Notes: generated by a model from the letters alone, not told the origin. Counted from the first letter of the stretch, positions 35,831 through 45,221 are shown. The stretch is DNA of 64,000 nt from Puniceicoccaceae bacterium (GCA_028285755.1 JANQOQ010000001.1:62001-126000); one strand, 5' to 3'. Made by a program: numbers and translations.

Positions 35831-35861
35831 TTTCTGTTTTATATTTGAAATTTTAGAAACC

Positions 35862-36626
35862 GTGCCCGATTACACTATACCCAACTTAAAAAACGCATGT
35901 CTGATCATGGAACTCATCGCTGATTCCGATGAGGCATTACAAATATCAGAGATCGCAGACAGCCTCAATTTGCCCAGAAGTACTGTTTTAAGAATCCTTT
36001 ACACTCTGCAGGCAGAAGGCTTTCTGCGTAAGGAAGGCAAAACCTATACATTGGGAGGCAGCCTCGTCTACTTGGGTCATAAGGCCTCACAGAAAATGTC
36101 CATAACGGAAGCCTCAAAAAAGATTTTAGAACAATTGACGGACTTAACGGGGGAAACCACTCAACTGGCGACGCTCAACATCAATAAATCGATGATTTTC
36201 GAAGTGATGGATAGCCCACATCCACTCGCTGCCCATTCCAGGCCCGGCACTTTGGCAGATATTCACTGCTCTGCCTCAGGAAAGGTGCTACTTGCATTCG
36301 GAGACCCGGAAAAAGTCAACCCAACGATAAAAAGCTTAAAATTTAATAAACGTACGGAGAATACGATTACGCAGCTATCGAAACTGCAGGAAGAGCTCTC
36401 CAGCACAAAATCCCGCGGATATGGTATCGACGAAGAAGAGTACCATGAAGGCATTCGGTGTATTGCTGCACCAGTCTTTGATTCATCAGGCTTTGGCACC
36501 TTTGCGATCGGACTCACCGCTTCCACCTCAAGATTTACCAGGGAGAAAATTAATACTTTCAGCGAGTATGTCATCAATGCCGCGAGTCAACTTACCAAAG
36601 CGATAGGTGGACATCGGGCGATCTAG
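35862..36626 (+). CDS. IclR-family transcription regulator (KdgR-like role)
   Basis: Regulator of about 254 residues. The N-terminal winged helix-turn-helix is LQISEIADSLNLPRSTVLRI with the following wing; the C-terminal IclR effector domain contains SRPGTLADIHCSASGKVLLA and the later GYGIDEEEYHEGIRCIAAPV, both family hallmarks. An ATG at 35826 would add 12 residues but lies inside the inverted repeat, so the GTG at 35862 is preferred. By position it should respond to a uronate breakdown product and control kduI and the lyase/GH genes, as KdgR does in enterobacteria; this is inference. The FGE-fold genes follow on the same strand. Confidence 0.9.
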   Translation: MPDYTIPNLKNACLIMELIADSDEALQISEIADSLNLPRSTVLRILYTLQAEGFLRKEGKTYTLGGSLVYLGHKASQKMSITEASKKILEQLTDLTGETTQLATLNINKSMIFEVMDSPHPLAAHSRPGTLADIHCSASGKVLLAFGDPEKVNPTIKSLKFNKRTENTITQLSKLQEELSSTKSRGYGIDEEEYHEGIRCIAAPVFDSSGFGTFAIGLTASTSRFTREKINTFSEYVINAASQLTKAIGGHRAI

Positions 36627-36632
36627 TTGAGC

Positions 36633-37403
36633 ATGAACCGGGTTCAGTATATCATAGGCTTAATGCTTGTTGGCTGCAACATGCTATTCTCGAACGCCCC
36701 GGAAAAGCAGATAGTAGTTAAACTACCCCAGTCTGCGGAGATCCATTTTTCATATATGCCTGCCGGTGAATTTCTGATGGGCAGCCCGGAAACGGAAATG
36801 GGCAGAGACCGCGATGAATCCCCGCAAATCAGACATACGGTTGCATCCTTTTACCTGGGAACCTATGAGGTAACCCAACGGCAGTGGCTCGCGGTGATGG
36901 GCTACAACCCTGCAACTTTTCAACAAAGTGTAGATCACCTGGATTACCCGATAGAGAGCGTGAGCTGGCACGAATGCCAGGCATTTGTTGAAAAACTCAA
37001 TACTCTGGGGATAGGCAGCTTCCGCATGCCGACTGAAATTGAATGGGAATATGCGGCTCGTGCGGGCACCACAACTCCCCATTACTGGGGCGAGCAACAG
37101 GAAGACTGGTTCGTTAATAAAAAAGCCTGGATCAACTCCCGATCGCTGGGAATGACTCATCCGGTAGGCACTAAAGAACCGAATCCGTGGGGCCTCTACG
37201 ACATCGCGGGCAACGTGTGGGAATGGACTTCTACGTCCTACGGCCCTTATGGTGAAGCACCCAGTGATCACTCTCAAAAAGTGTTTCGCGGAGGCAGTTG
37301 GTATGACTTTGGCAAAAGCCAGCGTTCTGCAAATCGCCATCGTCACGGCATCGATGAAAAATACCCCGTAATCGGGCTTCGCTTAGTCTGGAAAAATGAA
37401 TAA
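36633..37403 (+). CDS. FGE/SUMF1-fold lipoprotein lacking the catalytic cysteines
   Basis: About 256 residues, starting seven bases after the IclR stop (the frame also allows TTG at 36627). A lipoprotein signal is likely, with lipobox LVGC at C15. The rest is a formylglycine-generating-enzyme (SUMF1) domain: MPAGEFLMGSPE, VTQRQWLAVMGYNPA, FRMPTEIEWEYAARAG and VFRGGSWYDF. The cysteine pair that binds copper and oxidises sulfatase cysteines should sit just after RGGSW; here that stretch has none. It therefore cannot be a standard sulfatase activator. The fold may instead bind carbohydrate or a partner protein at the membrane. It overlaps the next, related gene by eight bases. Confidence 0.87.
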   Translation: MNRVQYIIGLMLVGCNMLFSNAPEKQIVVKLPQSAEIHFSYMPAGEFLMGSPETEMGRDRDESPQIRHTVASFYLGTYEVTQRQWLAVMGYNPATFQQSVDHLDYPIESVSWHECQAFVEKLNTLGIGSFRMPTEIEWEYAARAGTTTPHYWGEQQEDWFVNKKAWINSRSLGMTHPVGTKEPNPWGLYDIAGNVWEWTSTSYGPYGEAPSDHSQKVFRGGSWYDFGKSQRSANRHRHGIDEKYPVIGLRLVWKNE

Positions 37404-38166
37404 ATATTGGACAGTCCTATTGTGCTTAATCTCAGCAAACTTTGCATCTGCTGAGACACTAAGCCTGAATCTGAATGGGATCCAGAAGACATTTATAAAA
37501 GTACCCGCAGGCACATTTACCATGGGCTCAACAACCGAAATTGCCTATTCGCAGCGGGATGAGCGGCCGACTTCTGAAGTGACGATCAGCGAGGATTTTT
37601 ATCTGGCGCAAACAGAGCTCAGCCAGAAGCTATGGGAGAGTGTGATGCACTATAACCCTTCAGTATTCAAAGGGGAGAACATGCCCGTGGATATGATATC
37701 CTGGGATGACAGCATGCGCTTTATCGATAAACTCAATGAACTCTGGGAGGGCGAAGGCACCTTTCGGATGCCGACTGAGGCAGAATGGGAGTATGCGGCC
37801 CGTCTGGCAGAGCCCCCTATCCGAGATGAAACCGGCGAGATCAACATCTGGGAATTTCAAAAGTTTGCTTGGTTCAACAGTAGAGCAGAAGGCCGTGCCC
37901 ACCCGATGGGGACCAAGCAGGCGGATATGCTCGGCTTTTACGATTTGTTTGGCAACCACTGGGAATGGTGCTCCGACTGGAAAGGAGATTACACTGCAAA
38001 ACCCAAGGTTGACCCCCAAGGCCCTGAGACCGGTACACACAAAATATATCGGGGGGGCAGCTGGTTTAATGAACCTCAGGCCCTAAGGCCTGAAAACCGC
38101 AATGCGCACCCACCGGAGGTTCCCTTTACCAATGCAAGCCTGAGACTTGTGTACGTACATAAGTAG
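37396..38166 (+). CDS. FGE/SUMF1-fold exported protein lacking the catalytic cysteines
   Basis: A 256-residue paralogue of the preceding protein, with a cleavable signal peptide (LLCLISANFASA). SUMF1 landmarks are KVPAGTFTMGS, YLAQTELSQKLWESVMHYNP, FRMPTEAEWEYAARL, FGNHWEWCSDW and IYRGGSWFNEP. No cysteine follows RGGSW, so the formylglycine-forming site is missing here too. The start ATG lies inside the end of the previous gene (8-base overlap), so the two are translationally coupled and may form a heteromer. No later gene follows closely on this strand except the oxidoreductase 60 bases on. Confidence 0.87.
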   Translation: MNKYWTVLLCLISANFASAETLSLNLNGIQKTFIKVPAGTFTMGSTTEIAYSQRDERPTSEVTISEDFYLAQTELSQKLWESVMHYNPSVFKGENMPVDMISWDDSMRFIDKLNELWEGEGTFRMPTEAEWEYAARLAEPPIRDETGEINIWEFQKFAWFNSRAEGRAHPMGTKQADMLGFYDLFGNHWEWCSDWKGDYTAKPKVDPQGPETGTHKIYRGGSWFNEPQALRPENRNAHPPEVPFTNASLRLVYVHK

Positions 38167-38226
38167 TTTAGGTTATGCTTGCCACATATTCATTTTGGAA
38201 AATGCTTTCAATCCAAACAAAACACT

Positions 38227-39231
38227 ATGAAAGCGATCGGATATACAAAGCTGGGGGAAATTGAAGCGAAAGACTCATTAACTGAGTTTGAAACGAACAT
38301 CCCCGAGCTCCGGCCTCACGACCTGCTGATTGAAGTCAAGGCGATATCGGTGAATCCGGTAGATGTGAAAGTGCGAATGCGGGCAACCCCGGAGCAAAAC
38401 CCCAAGGTCATTGGTTATGATGCTGCCGGCATCGTAAAGGAAACTGGAAGTGCAGTGAGCCACTTTAAAAAAGGGGATGAGGTCTATTATGCCGGTGACA
38501 TTACAAGGCCGGGCACAAACTCTGAATTTCACGCGGTAGATGAGCGCATTGTTGGGAAGAAGCCGCAGTCGCTCAGCTTTACAGATGCTGCAGCATTGCC
38601 GCTGACTTCCATCACCGCCTGGGAGCTGTTGTTTGAATCCTTGGGCGTGACTGAAAACGGGGGGCAAGGGGAAAGCCTGCTGATAATCGGGGGTGCCGGG
38701 GGTGTGGGCTCAATCCTCATACAACTTGCCAAGAAACTCACAGCATTGAATGTGATTGCCACTGCATCCCGCCCAGAAACGGTAGACTGGGTTAAGAAAA
38801 TGGGGGCTGACACCATTATTGATCACGGCAAACCCCTCAATGAATCCATGACTGAATTGGGCATCAAGCCCCACTATGTAGCCTCGCTTACAGCCACTGA
38901 GCAACATTTTCCCGCAATCATTGACTTGATAGCCCCGCGCGGGAAAATTGCGCTTATCGATGACCCCCAATCCATCGACATTAAACTTGGCAAGCCCAAA
39001 GCGCTCAGCTTTAGCTGGGAGTTCATGTTTACACGCTCGATGTTTGAAACCGAAGATATGATTAAACAGCAAGAGCTCTTAAACCGTGTTTCAGCATTGA
39101 TTGACTCAGGCGACCTGATCACCACTGCAAACAGTCATGTGGGCAAAATAAGTGCCCAAACCCTACGACAGGCCCACATCAATCAGCTCGGCGGAAAAGT
39201 AATTGGCAAACAAGTGCTCGAAGGCTTTTAG
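38227..39231 (+). CDS. Zinc-type alcohol dehydrogenase/quinone reductase family protein
   Basis: Cytoplasmic NAD(P)H-dependent oxidoreductase of 334 residues in the medium-chain dehydrogenase family (TIGR02817-like). The N-terminal GroES-like part contains [20 protein letters not shown] and [10 protein letters not shown]. The Rossmann part has [20 protein letters not shown]. The C terminus [17 protein letters not shown] fits the quinone oxidoreductase branch. The usual zinc-binding cysteines are not seen, so it probably works as a quinone or enone reductase without zinc. An upstream ATG at 38179 would add 16 unlike residues. No pathway link with its neighbours is evident. Confidence 0.9.
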   Translation: MKAIGYTKLGEIEAKDSLTEFETNIPELRPHDLLIEVKAISVNPVDVKVRMRATPEQNPKVIGYDAAGIVKETGSAVSHFKKGDEVYYAGDITRPGTNSEFHAVDERIVGKKPQSLSFTDAAALPLTSITAWELLFESLGVTENGGQGESLLIIGGAGGVGSILIQLAKKLTALNVIATASRPETVDWVKKMGADTIIDHGKPLNESMTELGIKPHYVASLTATEQHFPAIIDLIAPRGKIALIDDPQSIDIKLGKPKALSFSWEFMFTRSMFETEDMIKQQELLNRVSALIDSGDLITTANSHVGKISAQTLRQAHINQLGGKVIGKQVLEGF

Positions 39232-39252
39232 AGGTTGCGAGAATTTAACTAA

Positions 39253-40224
39253 GTGGACACAACAGGGCCAGAAAATCATAGTTTAGAAATGAATCGTGAG
39301 ACGACTATCTCACGCATTTTGGAGCTTCAGCAAAATGTAATTCATTTTGAACAATCTAAAAAGAAAAAGAAAGCACTTCGAGATCGCTTTCAGTCACTGA
39401 TCAAACAATTCGTGATTTACACGGTAATTGGCCGCAAGCTCAGCCGCTCCCTGGTAAACCTAATTAAAGCGGTGCACGACCGTAAGCGTCCCTATCTCGG
39501 CACCGAACTGGCGCTAACTCTGGAGGCTATCAACCGTAAAATCATGGGCTATAAGCGCTGGTTGATTATCATGGGTCTGTTACTCGCGCTGCCCGGAATC
39601 ATATCCGTTTATCTGTTATGGGAGCAAAATCAGGCTATCAAAGTCAGCAAAAACAACAAGATCGACGATTTGCGCAACAATAACCGTGTTGAGCTGCTAA
39701 TCACAATCTACCACACCATCGAAAAATCAGAAAGTGGATTGCTGACCACCCCATTCTTCAGCGCATCCAATCGCAGGAATGCCGTTTTCGAATTGATCGA
39801 ATGGGATAGTCAGCGCCTGGAATTACTTGAGGGCGACGAAGACATTTTCCGCCTTAATCGCATGGTGGATATCTCGGTGGCACCCTTGAATGAGGTCGAT
39901 TTTTCACCGATTCCGGGAGAGCAGGCATACACGTTCAAGAACATCGGGTTTGTAAATAGTAACTTCGAAAATGCATCGTTTGAAGGCTGTAGTTTTGAAA
40001 ATGTGTGGTTCTCAAATGCTCAACTTTACAGCACTAATTTTCGCAATACCCGCTTTGTAAACACTTTGTTTGATGAAGCCCTCATAATCGGTGCCGATTT
40101 CAGGGATGCCGAGTTTGTGCTCTGCAACTTCGAAGGGGCGCAATTTGACTCTACGACCCTTTGGCCTGAGGGTTTTGACCCGGTCGCAAATGGCGCTACC
40201 CCGATGGAGGAAACCGGTTCATGA
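39253..40224 (+). CDS. Membrane-anchored pentapeptide-repeat protein A
   Basis: A 323-residue protein of unknown role. Residues 1-100 are charged and helical with a lysine-rich patch (QSKKKKKALRDRF). One membrane segment lies at 103-123 (WLIIMGLLLALPGIISVYLL). After a linker (130-228), residues 230-302 form about 14 pentapeptide repeats of the A(D/N)FxxA type (NSNFENASFEGCSFENVWF, GADFRDAEFVLCNFEGAQF). The GTG at 39253 is chosen because it puts the membrane segment and the LSRSL/LSKRI stretch at the same residue numbers as in the next protein; an ATG at 39289 is an alternative. Its stop overlaps the next start by four bases (ATGA), so both are translationally coupled. No enzyme motif is seen. 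Confidence 0.75.
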   Translation: MDTTGPENHSLEMNRETTISRILELQQNVIHFEQSKKKKKALRDRFQSLIKQFVIYTVIGRKLSRSLVNLIKAVHDRKRPYLGTELALTLEAINRKIMGYKRWLIIMGLLLALPGIISVYLLWEQNQAIKVSKNNKIDDLRNNNRVELLITIYHTIEKSESGLLTTPFFSASNRRNAVFELIEWDSQRLELLEGDEDIFRLNRMVDISVAPLNEVDFSPIPGEQAYTFKNIGFVNSNFENASFEGCSFENVWFSNAQLYSTNFRNTRFVNTLFDEALIIGADFRDAEFVLCNFEGAQFDSTTLWPEGFDPVANGATPMEETGS

Positions 40225-41558
40225 AGACGGATTGGACTCAGGAAAGCCTGAATAATCAGGATGATCAGCCACTTTTGAATATCCTTAAAAAATTCGAAAC
40301 AGAAAATGCACGTATCGAGCAAATCCAGGCGAGGGAGCAACTATACCAATCAATCATCAAAAAACGCTCGGGTCGTATTTTCCTGGGAAGTTTATCAGGC
40401 GTTCAGCTCTCCAAACGTATCGAACGACTCTTTGAGACCATGCAAAAAGGCTGGGTGGACCCGTGGCCTGTGGATGAAGCCGTGGAAGTGTTTGATGGCC
40501 TGGTTGCACGTATGGTCGCCAAGCGATTAACGCTATTCATAGTAGCGTTGTTCACGATTATACCGGCAGTGGGCTCACTGGTGTTGCTCGCCCAGCAGAA
40601 TCGCCACCTGATCGAGCAAAACCGAATCGAGGAAACCTTCGAATTTAAGCAAATCCGCAAAGGCCTGCTCGAAATCATCAATGGAGTATCCCGACAAATG
40701 GTCGTTGTGGATGGGGAACAACGTATAGAGTTATTGCCCAGCTACCATAAACGTATCCGTGAAGAAGCCTTTGGCAGCTACATAGCCATTGATAAGCAAC
40801 GCTGGGAAACCCACGATATCAATGCCCTGCCACCCAATCGTTATGTAGACCTTAGGGGGTGCAATTTATCAGGCCTTGCACTGGGAGGAGCACTGGGCCT
40901 TGTAGAAGGCGAGAGCCGGGATGACCTGACCCGGGTATTCCTTGCAAACGCAGATCTCGAAAACACCAAGTTTTTAAACTCAAAGCTCACTGGCACTGTC
41001 TTTAAAAATGCGAATGCCACCGGAATATTAATCTCAAGCCCGGATGCATCTCATGCAGATTTCAGCCATATTAATGCGCAGGGTGCCGCATTCTATTCAG
41101 ATCCCAAGACCTCTACCCCACTCGATCTCACCCAGGCCAGATTCGACCAGGCAAACCTGAAAAATGCGGTATTTGACCAGGCGATGCTGATTAATGTAAA
41201 CTTCACGGGCACTCAGCTGGAAGGGGCGCAAATCCTCGGAGGGCTTATCGGCGAATGCGACTTTACCCAGGCAGATATCGGAGAAGGCCTGGCTATTTTT
41301 GAGACTCCGATTCACAAAACACTCTTCACTGTCGGGCAGCTCAAACGCGTCAGCCTACCTCCCTTCTGTTATGCGGAAGAGACGGGCGATCCTAATATCT
41401 TACGCATCATGACTGACCCCGAAAAATACAATGCCTGGTGGTCCGCCATGAGCGAAGAACTGGACGCTGCCGTAGAGCAAGAGCTCCAGGAAGTCGAAGC
41501 CAAGAATCAGCAGATTGACGAAGCGGTGGGCAATACCCCTAACACATCCGCACCCTAA
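40221..41558 (+). CDS. Membrane-anchored pentapeptide-repeat protein B
   Basis: A 445-residue paralogue of protein A with the same plan: a charged helical N-terminal region, one membrane segment at 103-125 (LTLFIVALFTIIPAVGSLVLL), a helical linker, then pentapeptide repeats from about 208 to 355 (LANADLENTKFLNSKLTGTVF, QARFDQANLKNAVFDQAML). A C-terminal tail of about 85 residues ends in an acidic helix. Coupling through ATGA suggests a two-subunit membrane assembly. Pentapeptide proteins can mimic DNA, bind gyrase or act as scaffolds; none of these is indicated here. The stop overlaps that of the convergent Gfo/Idh/MocA gene by four bases (CTAA). Confidence 0.75.
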   Translation: MKTDWTQESLNNQDDQPLLNILKKFETENARIEQIQAREQLYQSIIKKRSGRIFLGSLSGVQLSKRIERLFETMQKGWVDPWPVDEAVEVFDGLVARMVAKRLTLFIVALFTIIPAVGSLVLLAQQNRHLIEQNRIEETFEFKQIRKGLLEIINGVSRQMVVVDGEQRIELLPSYHKRIREEAFGSYIAIDKQRWETHDINALPPNRYVDLRGCNLSGLALGGALGLVEGESRDDLTRVFLANADLENTKFLNSKLTGTVFKNANATGILISSPDASHADFSHINAQGAAFYSDPKTSTPLDLTQARFDQANLKNAVFDQAMLINVNFTGTQLEGAQILGGLIGECDFTQADIGEGLAIFETPIHKTLFTVGQLKRVSLPPFCYAEETGDPNILRIMTDPEKYNAWWSAMSEELDAAVEQELQEVEAKNQQIDEAVGNTPNTSAP

Positions 41559-42994
41559 ACTTTTCTGGGATCATAGCCGGCACGGTAGTCACGGCCATGC
41601 ATCTGATTTGCTTCATCGGCATAGCTACCGGTAAATTTCTCAGTCTTGGTATCAAATTCCAGCGCAGCTCCAAGAGTGGAATGATCCTGTAATATATCCA
41701 CTCCATTATTGCGCAAGTGCTCAGACATCCGCCCAAAGGCCTCAATCATAGCCGGTTTATCAGAAACCCGTTCAATCGTTTCCATCGGATCGGCCTTTTG
41801 CCCCAATCGGTGCGAAATATTCGCCTGGTGGATCAAGGTGCAGGAACGATGTGCCTGAAGCATGGGCGCTCGGGATTGCTCAAACTTCTGGCTGCGCAAC
41901 ACATCAATAAAATGCTCGTGGTGATTGCCCCTGCGCTCAAATCGTTTCATCTGCTTACCATCCTCATCATAAACCCGATCCTCAACAACAGTACCACCTT
42001 CACAATGAATGATAGCAGATACACGCTGTTGCAAATAAACGGGGCGCACTTCTACCCGAAGATGCTGACTGAGCGCACGCACTTCCGCTATGATGGGAAC
42101 CTTGTCGTAATCGTAGTAGATGATATGGTTATTGGGGGTTTGCCCATCGTCATCATAACCGAAGCGTCCACCGACTGAAATCACACGGGGGGCTGCAGTC
42201 TTATGCCCGGCAAACCAGCGTGACTTATCCAGCTCATGAATAGCCTGATTACCGATTTCCCCGTTACCCATCGCCCATTGCCAGTGCCAGTCATAGTGCA
42301 TATTGATACGCTTCAACGGCTCTAACGGTGCAGGACCCGTGAACAAATCATAATCCACAGTGGATGGAATGACTCCCGTACCCTCAACCTTACCCATGGT
42401 TTTACGACGGCGGTAGCAAATCGTTCGTACGAGTTTAACCTCACCCAAATTGCCCTGATTGACAAATTCCATGGCTTCATACAACTCTTCGCGGCTGCGA
42501 TTCTGGGTACCATGCATCACCAGGCGATTATACTTCTCGGCCGCCTTGGTTACCAGCTGACCCTCCAGAATGTTATGGCTCACTGGCTTTTCGACATAAA
42601 CATCCTTACCCGCCTGACAGGCCCAAATTGACATAAGCGTGTGCCAATGGTTCTGCGTAGCAATGATTACCGCATCGATATCCTTATCTTCAAGCAGCTT
42701 GCGATAGTCCTGATACTTTTTGATGCCCTTAATATCATTCCCGGTGTCTTCCTTGTATTTCGCCAGTGCCTTATCCATGTGTGCGGTATCTGCGTCACAC
42801 ACTGCGGCTACGGTCACCCCCTTAATTTGAGAAAAGTCACGCACATGAGCAGTGCCTTTTCCACCTACGCCAATTACGGCTACTCGGATATTGCTGGCAG
42901 TGCTGCTCAGCTCCGACCAGCTCGTCTTCGGTAGGATTAATGGAGTCGCCAGTAAACTGGATTTTTTAACGAATTCTCTTCTACTCAGGGTCAT
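41555..42994 (-). CDS. Tat-exported Gfo/Idh/MocA family oxidoreductase
   Basis: A 479-residue NAD(P)-dependent sugar dehydrogenase-like protein. The N terminus MTLSRREFVKKSSLLATPL is a Tat signal. The Rossmann motif GVGGKG is at 42-47 with AAVCDAD at the end of strand 2, and the family motif EKPVSHN with K136 follows. The C-terminal half (YDWHWQWAMGNGEIGNQAIHELD) is the oligomerisation and substrate domain in the form abundant in Planctomycetes and Verrucomicrobia. Exported members carry the cofactor through the Tat pathway and act on sugars or glycosides; the substrate is unknown. It stands alone on its strand. Confidence 0.93.
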   Translation of the reverse strand: MTLSRREFVKKSSLLATPLILPKTSWSELSSTASNIRVAVIGVGGKGTAHVRDFSQIKGVTVAAVCDADTAHMDKALAKYKEDTGNDIKGIKKYQDYRKLLEDKDIDAVIIATQNHWHTLMSIWACQAGKDVYVEKPVSHNILEGQLVTKAAEKYNRLVMHGTQNRSREELYEAMEFVNQGNLGEVKLVRTICYRRRKTMGKVEGTGVIPSTVDYDLFTGPAPLEPLKRINMHYDWHWQWAMGNGEIGNQAIHELDKSRWFAGHKTAAPRVISVGGRFGYDDDGQTPNNHIIYYDYDKVPIIAEVRALSQHLRVEVRPVYLQQRVSAIIHCEGGTVVEDRVYDEDGKQMKRFERRGNHHEHFIDVLRSQKFEQSRAPMLQAHRSCTLIHQANISHRLGQKADPMETIERVSDKPAMIEAFGRMSEHLRNNGVDILQDHSTLGAALEFDTKTEKFTGSYADEANQMHGRDYRAGYDPRKV

Positions 42995-43226
42995 GATACA
43001 ATGTGGGTGTTTGGATTTTATTACTAAAACTTTGATTCAAATACTGCAAAAATGATTCAATTTATATGCCTAAGACTCGCAAATAATTCAAGGGGCTGAA
43101 TCTCTTTTTTACTAAAATTACAGACAATCACTACATAATTACCCCCGTATTGAGCATTGACCATCAGTAAATATTAATCAATCTTACCCAAATCGTAAAC
43201 TTTACTAATCCCGCTCTAGAGACGAT

Positions 43227-45221
43227 ATGAAACCTATTTCCGCTCTATCTTACCCACTATTTGTATTACTTATTGGCTGCGCTGTATCCCTGAATGCGCG
43301 CAATCGCGCAGAGCTCTTACAGGACGTTCCAGCTGCAATTGCCGATATTACGGGGGATGAAGTATTGGCGCCAGGCTTACCCAATATACCGGAGTTATTA
43401 GAGCTATCCGGAGTAGCAAATACCTTGCGTAATTCATGCAATTACACCGTATTCGTACCCCCCGTTGCCAGCCTGCGCGGTTTACCCCAAGAGCAGATCG
43501 ACCTTTTCCTGACTGATGGGGATGCCCTTCGCAATTTCCTGGGGAGTTACATAATCCCTTTCCCCATCGATTTAATAGAAGGTCGCCCGACAGATCCGGA
43601 GACAGGAGAGCGTGTAGGTCCCGGACGTGAAATTGTAATCAAGAATTTGGCAGGCGAACCCGTCCTTATTTCGGATGATTTACAGACAGTCCGCATCAAT
43701 GGAGTACCCCTAACCGGGAACGCTGCCTATGCTTTGAATGCTGCGTGTTATGAACTTGCGGATCGTTTACCTGAGTTACCAACCCTCCAAAATGCACTGC
43801 AAGCAGATCCTAACTTTTCCATTTCTGCAGCGTTGTTCAGCCATCCTGACATCCAAAATCGCATGAATCAGATCGCAAATAATTACATTCTGGATTGCGA
43901 CGATGCCAACTATTCGGGCGGTGGATTTACATGCATGGTTCCTACGAATGATGCATGGACCCGGGCCGGGGTTACGGCACCTCCAAGCACGGATTCCGGT
44001 TTATCCACTGAGGTGCAGAATATGGTGCTAAACCAGGTAATCCCCCAGTATCGCACGACAAACAGCTTTCCGGTGGGTCAGTCAATAGTCCAAACTGGGG
44101 CACAAACACCGAACGGATCTGGTGAGGGCACCAATGCTTTAATTAATAAGTTTCCGGATGATCTTGGAGTCCAAACAGTGCTATATGGTAACCCAAATCA
44201 ATGGGGTACTGTGATCGAATCCAATCGATTCGCGTCCGATTGCCTGTATCACAAGGTTTCTGAAGTGCATAGACCTCAGAATTACACCGAATTTCGTCAA
44301 ATGCTTTTGAATGCATCCAATCTGGATGAAATAGAATTTTTTGCTACACTACGGCAGCCTAATTACAATCCACCCCCCAACGCTACCTGGTTTGCTCCCG
44401 ACAATGATGCATTTCGCAGTTTGCCGGGCGGCACCATTAATCAGTTTTTCAACCCCGATTTTAATTTAACCCCAACCATTGGGACCCCTCACGAATTTAA
44501 CCAGGGCTATAGCTCAAACTATTGGAGCGATCTACAACCGGGTCAGCGATCCCAGGCATTGGTGAACGAAAGAGGCAACTTTACTACCAGTGTTTTGCAC
44601 ACTCCAACTGGTTTATTCGTCGTGGGCGATGATTCGACCATCACTCAAACGGATGTACCTGCAAGCGATGGAGGTATCCTGCATACGGTTAATCGTCTAA
44701 TCACCCCACCCCCCAATGCATATGATTACATCAGGACTAATCAGAACACCCAATTGTTTGCTAACCTTGCCGAGGCATTGAATCTTCAAGGTCTATTTAT
44801 CCCGCCAGCAGGTGAAGTCGTCAATGTGTTCGCTCCCATCGATTCCGCCTGGCAAACATCACCCTACCCGGATCCGGTTGCCGCTGCGACTCAAAACCCC
44901 CAGCAAATGGAAAATGTGCTCCGCAGCCACATCACGACTGATTTGGATAACTGGGACCAACTGCTGGCGCTGCCCTACTCGTTGACCAAAGACATGCAGT
45001 ACAATCAGATTGCCGACATCTCGGGAGCTTCCTACTATGGCGATTATTACGTGAATACGGTTGAAATGGAGAACGGTGAAACTGCAGAATTCCAATATTT
45101 CAATCGCGAGTTAACGGTGCAAGATACAGTCATCATTACCAATACAGGGGTGCTGGGTGGCTATGTGCATGAAGTGGGCGAATTGATTGTAACGGATACG
45201 TTTCAAGGCAACGCCCCTTAA
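43227..45221 (+). CDS. Fasciclin (FAS1) domain lipoprotein
   Basis: A 664-residue surface or periplasmic protein. The N terminus ends in lipobox LIGC (C18), so it is probably lipid-anchored. Several FAS1 units follow: the first near residues 35-170 (CNYTVFVPPVASLRGLPQEQI), others around 230 (FTCMVPTNDAWTRAG), 370-500 (ATWFAPDNDAFRSLPGG) and 530-655 (NVFAPIDSAWQTSPYP, then VLRSHITTDL). FAS1 domains mediate adhesion to matrix or other cells. No enzyme domain is seen. The stop overlaps by four bases (TTAA) that of the convergent O-antigen ligase-like gene. It is preceded by 232 bases with no clear promoter motif. Confidence 0.88.
   Translation: MKPISALSYPLFVLLIGCAVSLNARNRAELLQDVPAAIADITGDEVLAPGLPNIPELLELSGVANTLRNSCNYTVFVPPVASLRGLPQEQIDLFLTDGDALRNFLGSYIIPFPIDLIEGRPTDPETGERVGPGREIVIKNLAGEPVLISDDLQTVRINGVPLTGNAAYALNAACYELADRLPELPTLQNALQADPNFSISAALFSHPDIQNRMNQIANNYILDCDDANYSGGGFTCMVPTNDAWTRAGVTAPPSTDSGLSTEVQNMVLNQVIPQYRTTNSFPVGQSIVQTGAQTPNGSGEGTNALINKFPDDLGVQTVLYGNPNQWGTVIESNRFASDCLYHKVSEVHRPQNYTEFRQMLLNASNLDEIEFFATLRQPNYNPPPNATWFAPDNDAFRSLPGGTINQFFNPDFNLTPTIGTPHEFNQGYSSNYWSDLQPGQRSQALVNERGNFTTSVLHTPTGLFVVGDDSTITQTDVPASDGGILHTVNRLITPPPNAYDYIRTNQNTQLFANLAEALNLQGLFIPPAGEVVNVFAPIDSAWQTSPYPDPVAAATQNPQQMENVLRSHITTDLDNWDQLLALPYSLTKDMQYNQIADISGASYYGDYYVNTVEMENGETAEFQYFNRELTVQDTVIITNTGVLGGYVHEVGELIVTDTFQGNAP

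Noticed and set aside
36750-37346. 198-codon minus-strand frame
   Set aside because: Antisense to the first FGE-fold gene; a shadow of its codon pattern.
36633-38166. FGE-fold pair as the activators of the sulfatases in this window
   Set aside because: Both lack the cysteine pair required for oxidising the sulfatase cysteine.
43082-43115. Hairpin ATTCA/TGAAT with following T run as a terminator
   Set aside because: Stem of five weak pairs and no gene ends just upstream on that strand.
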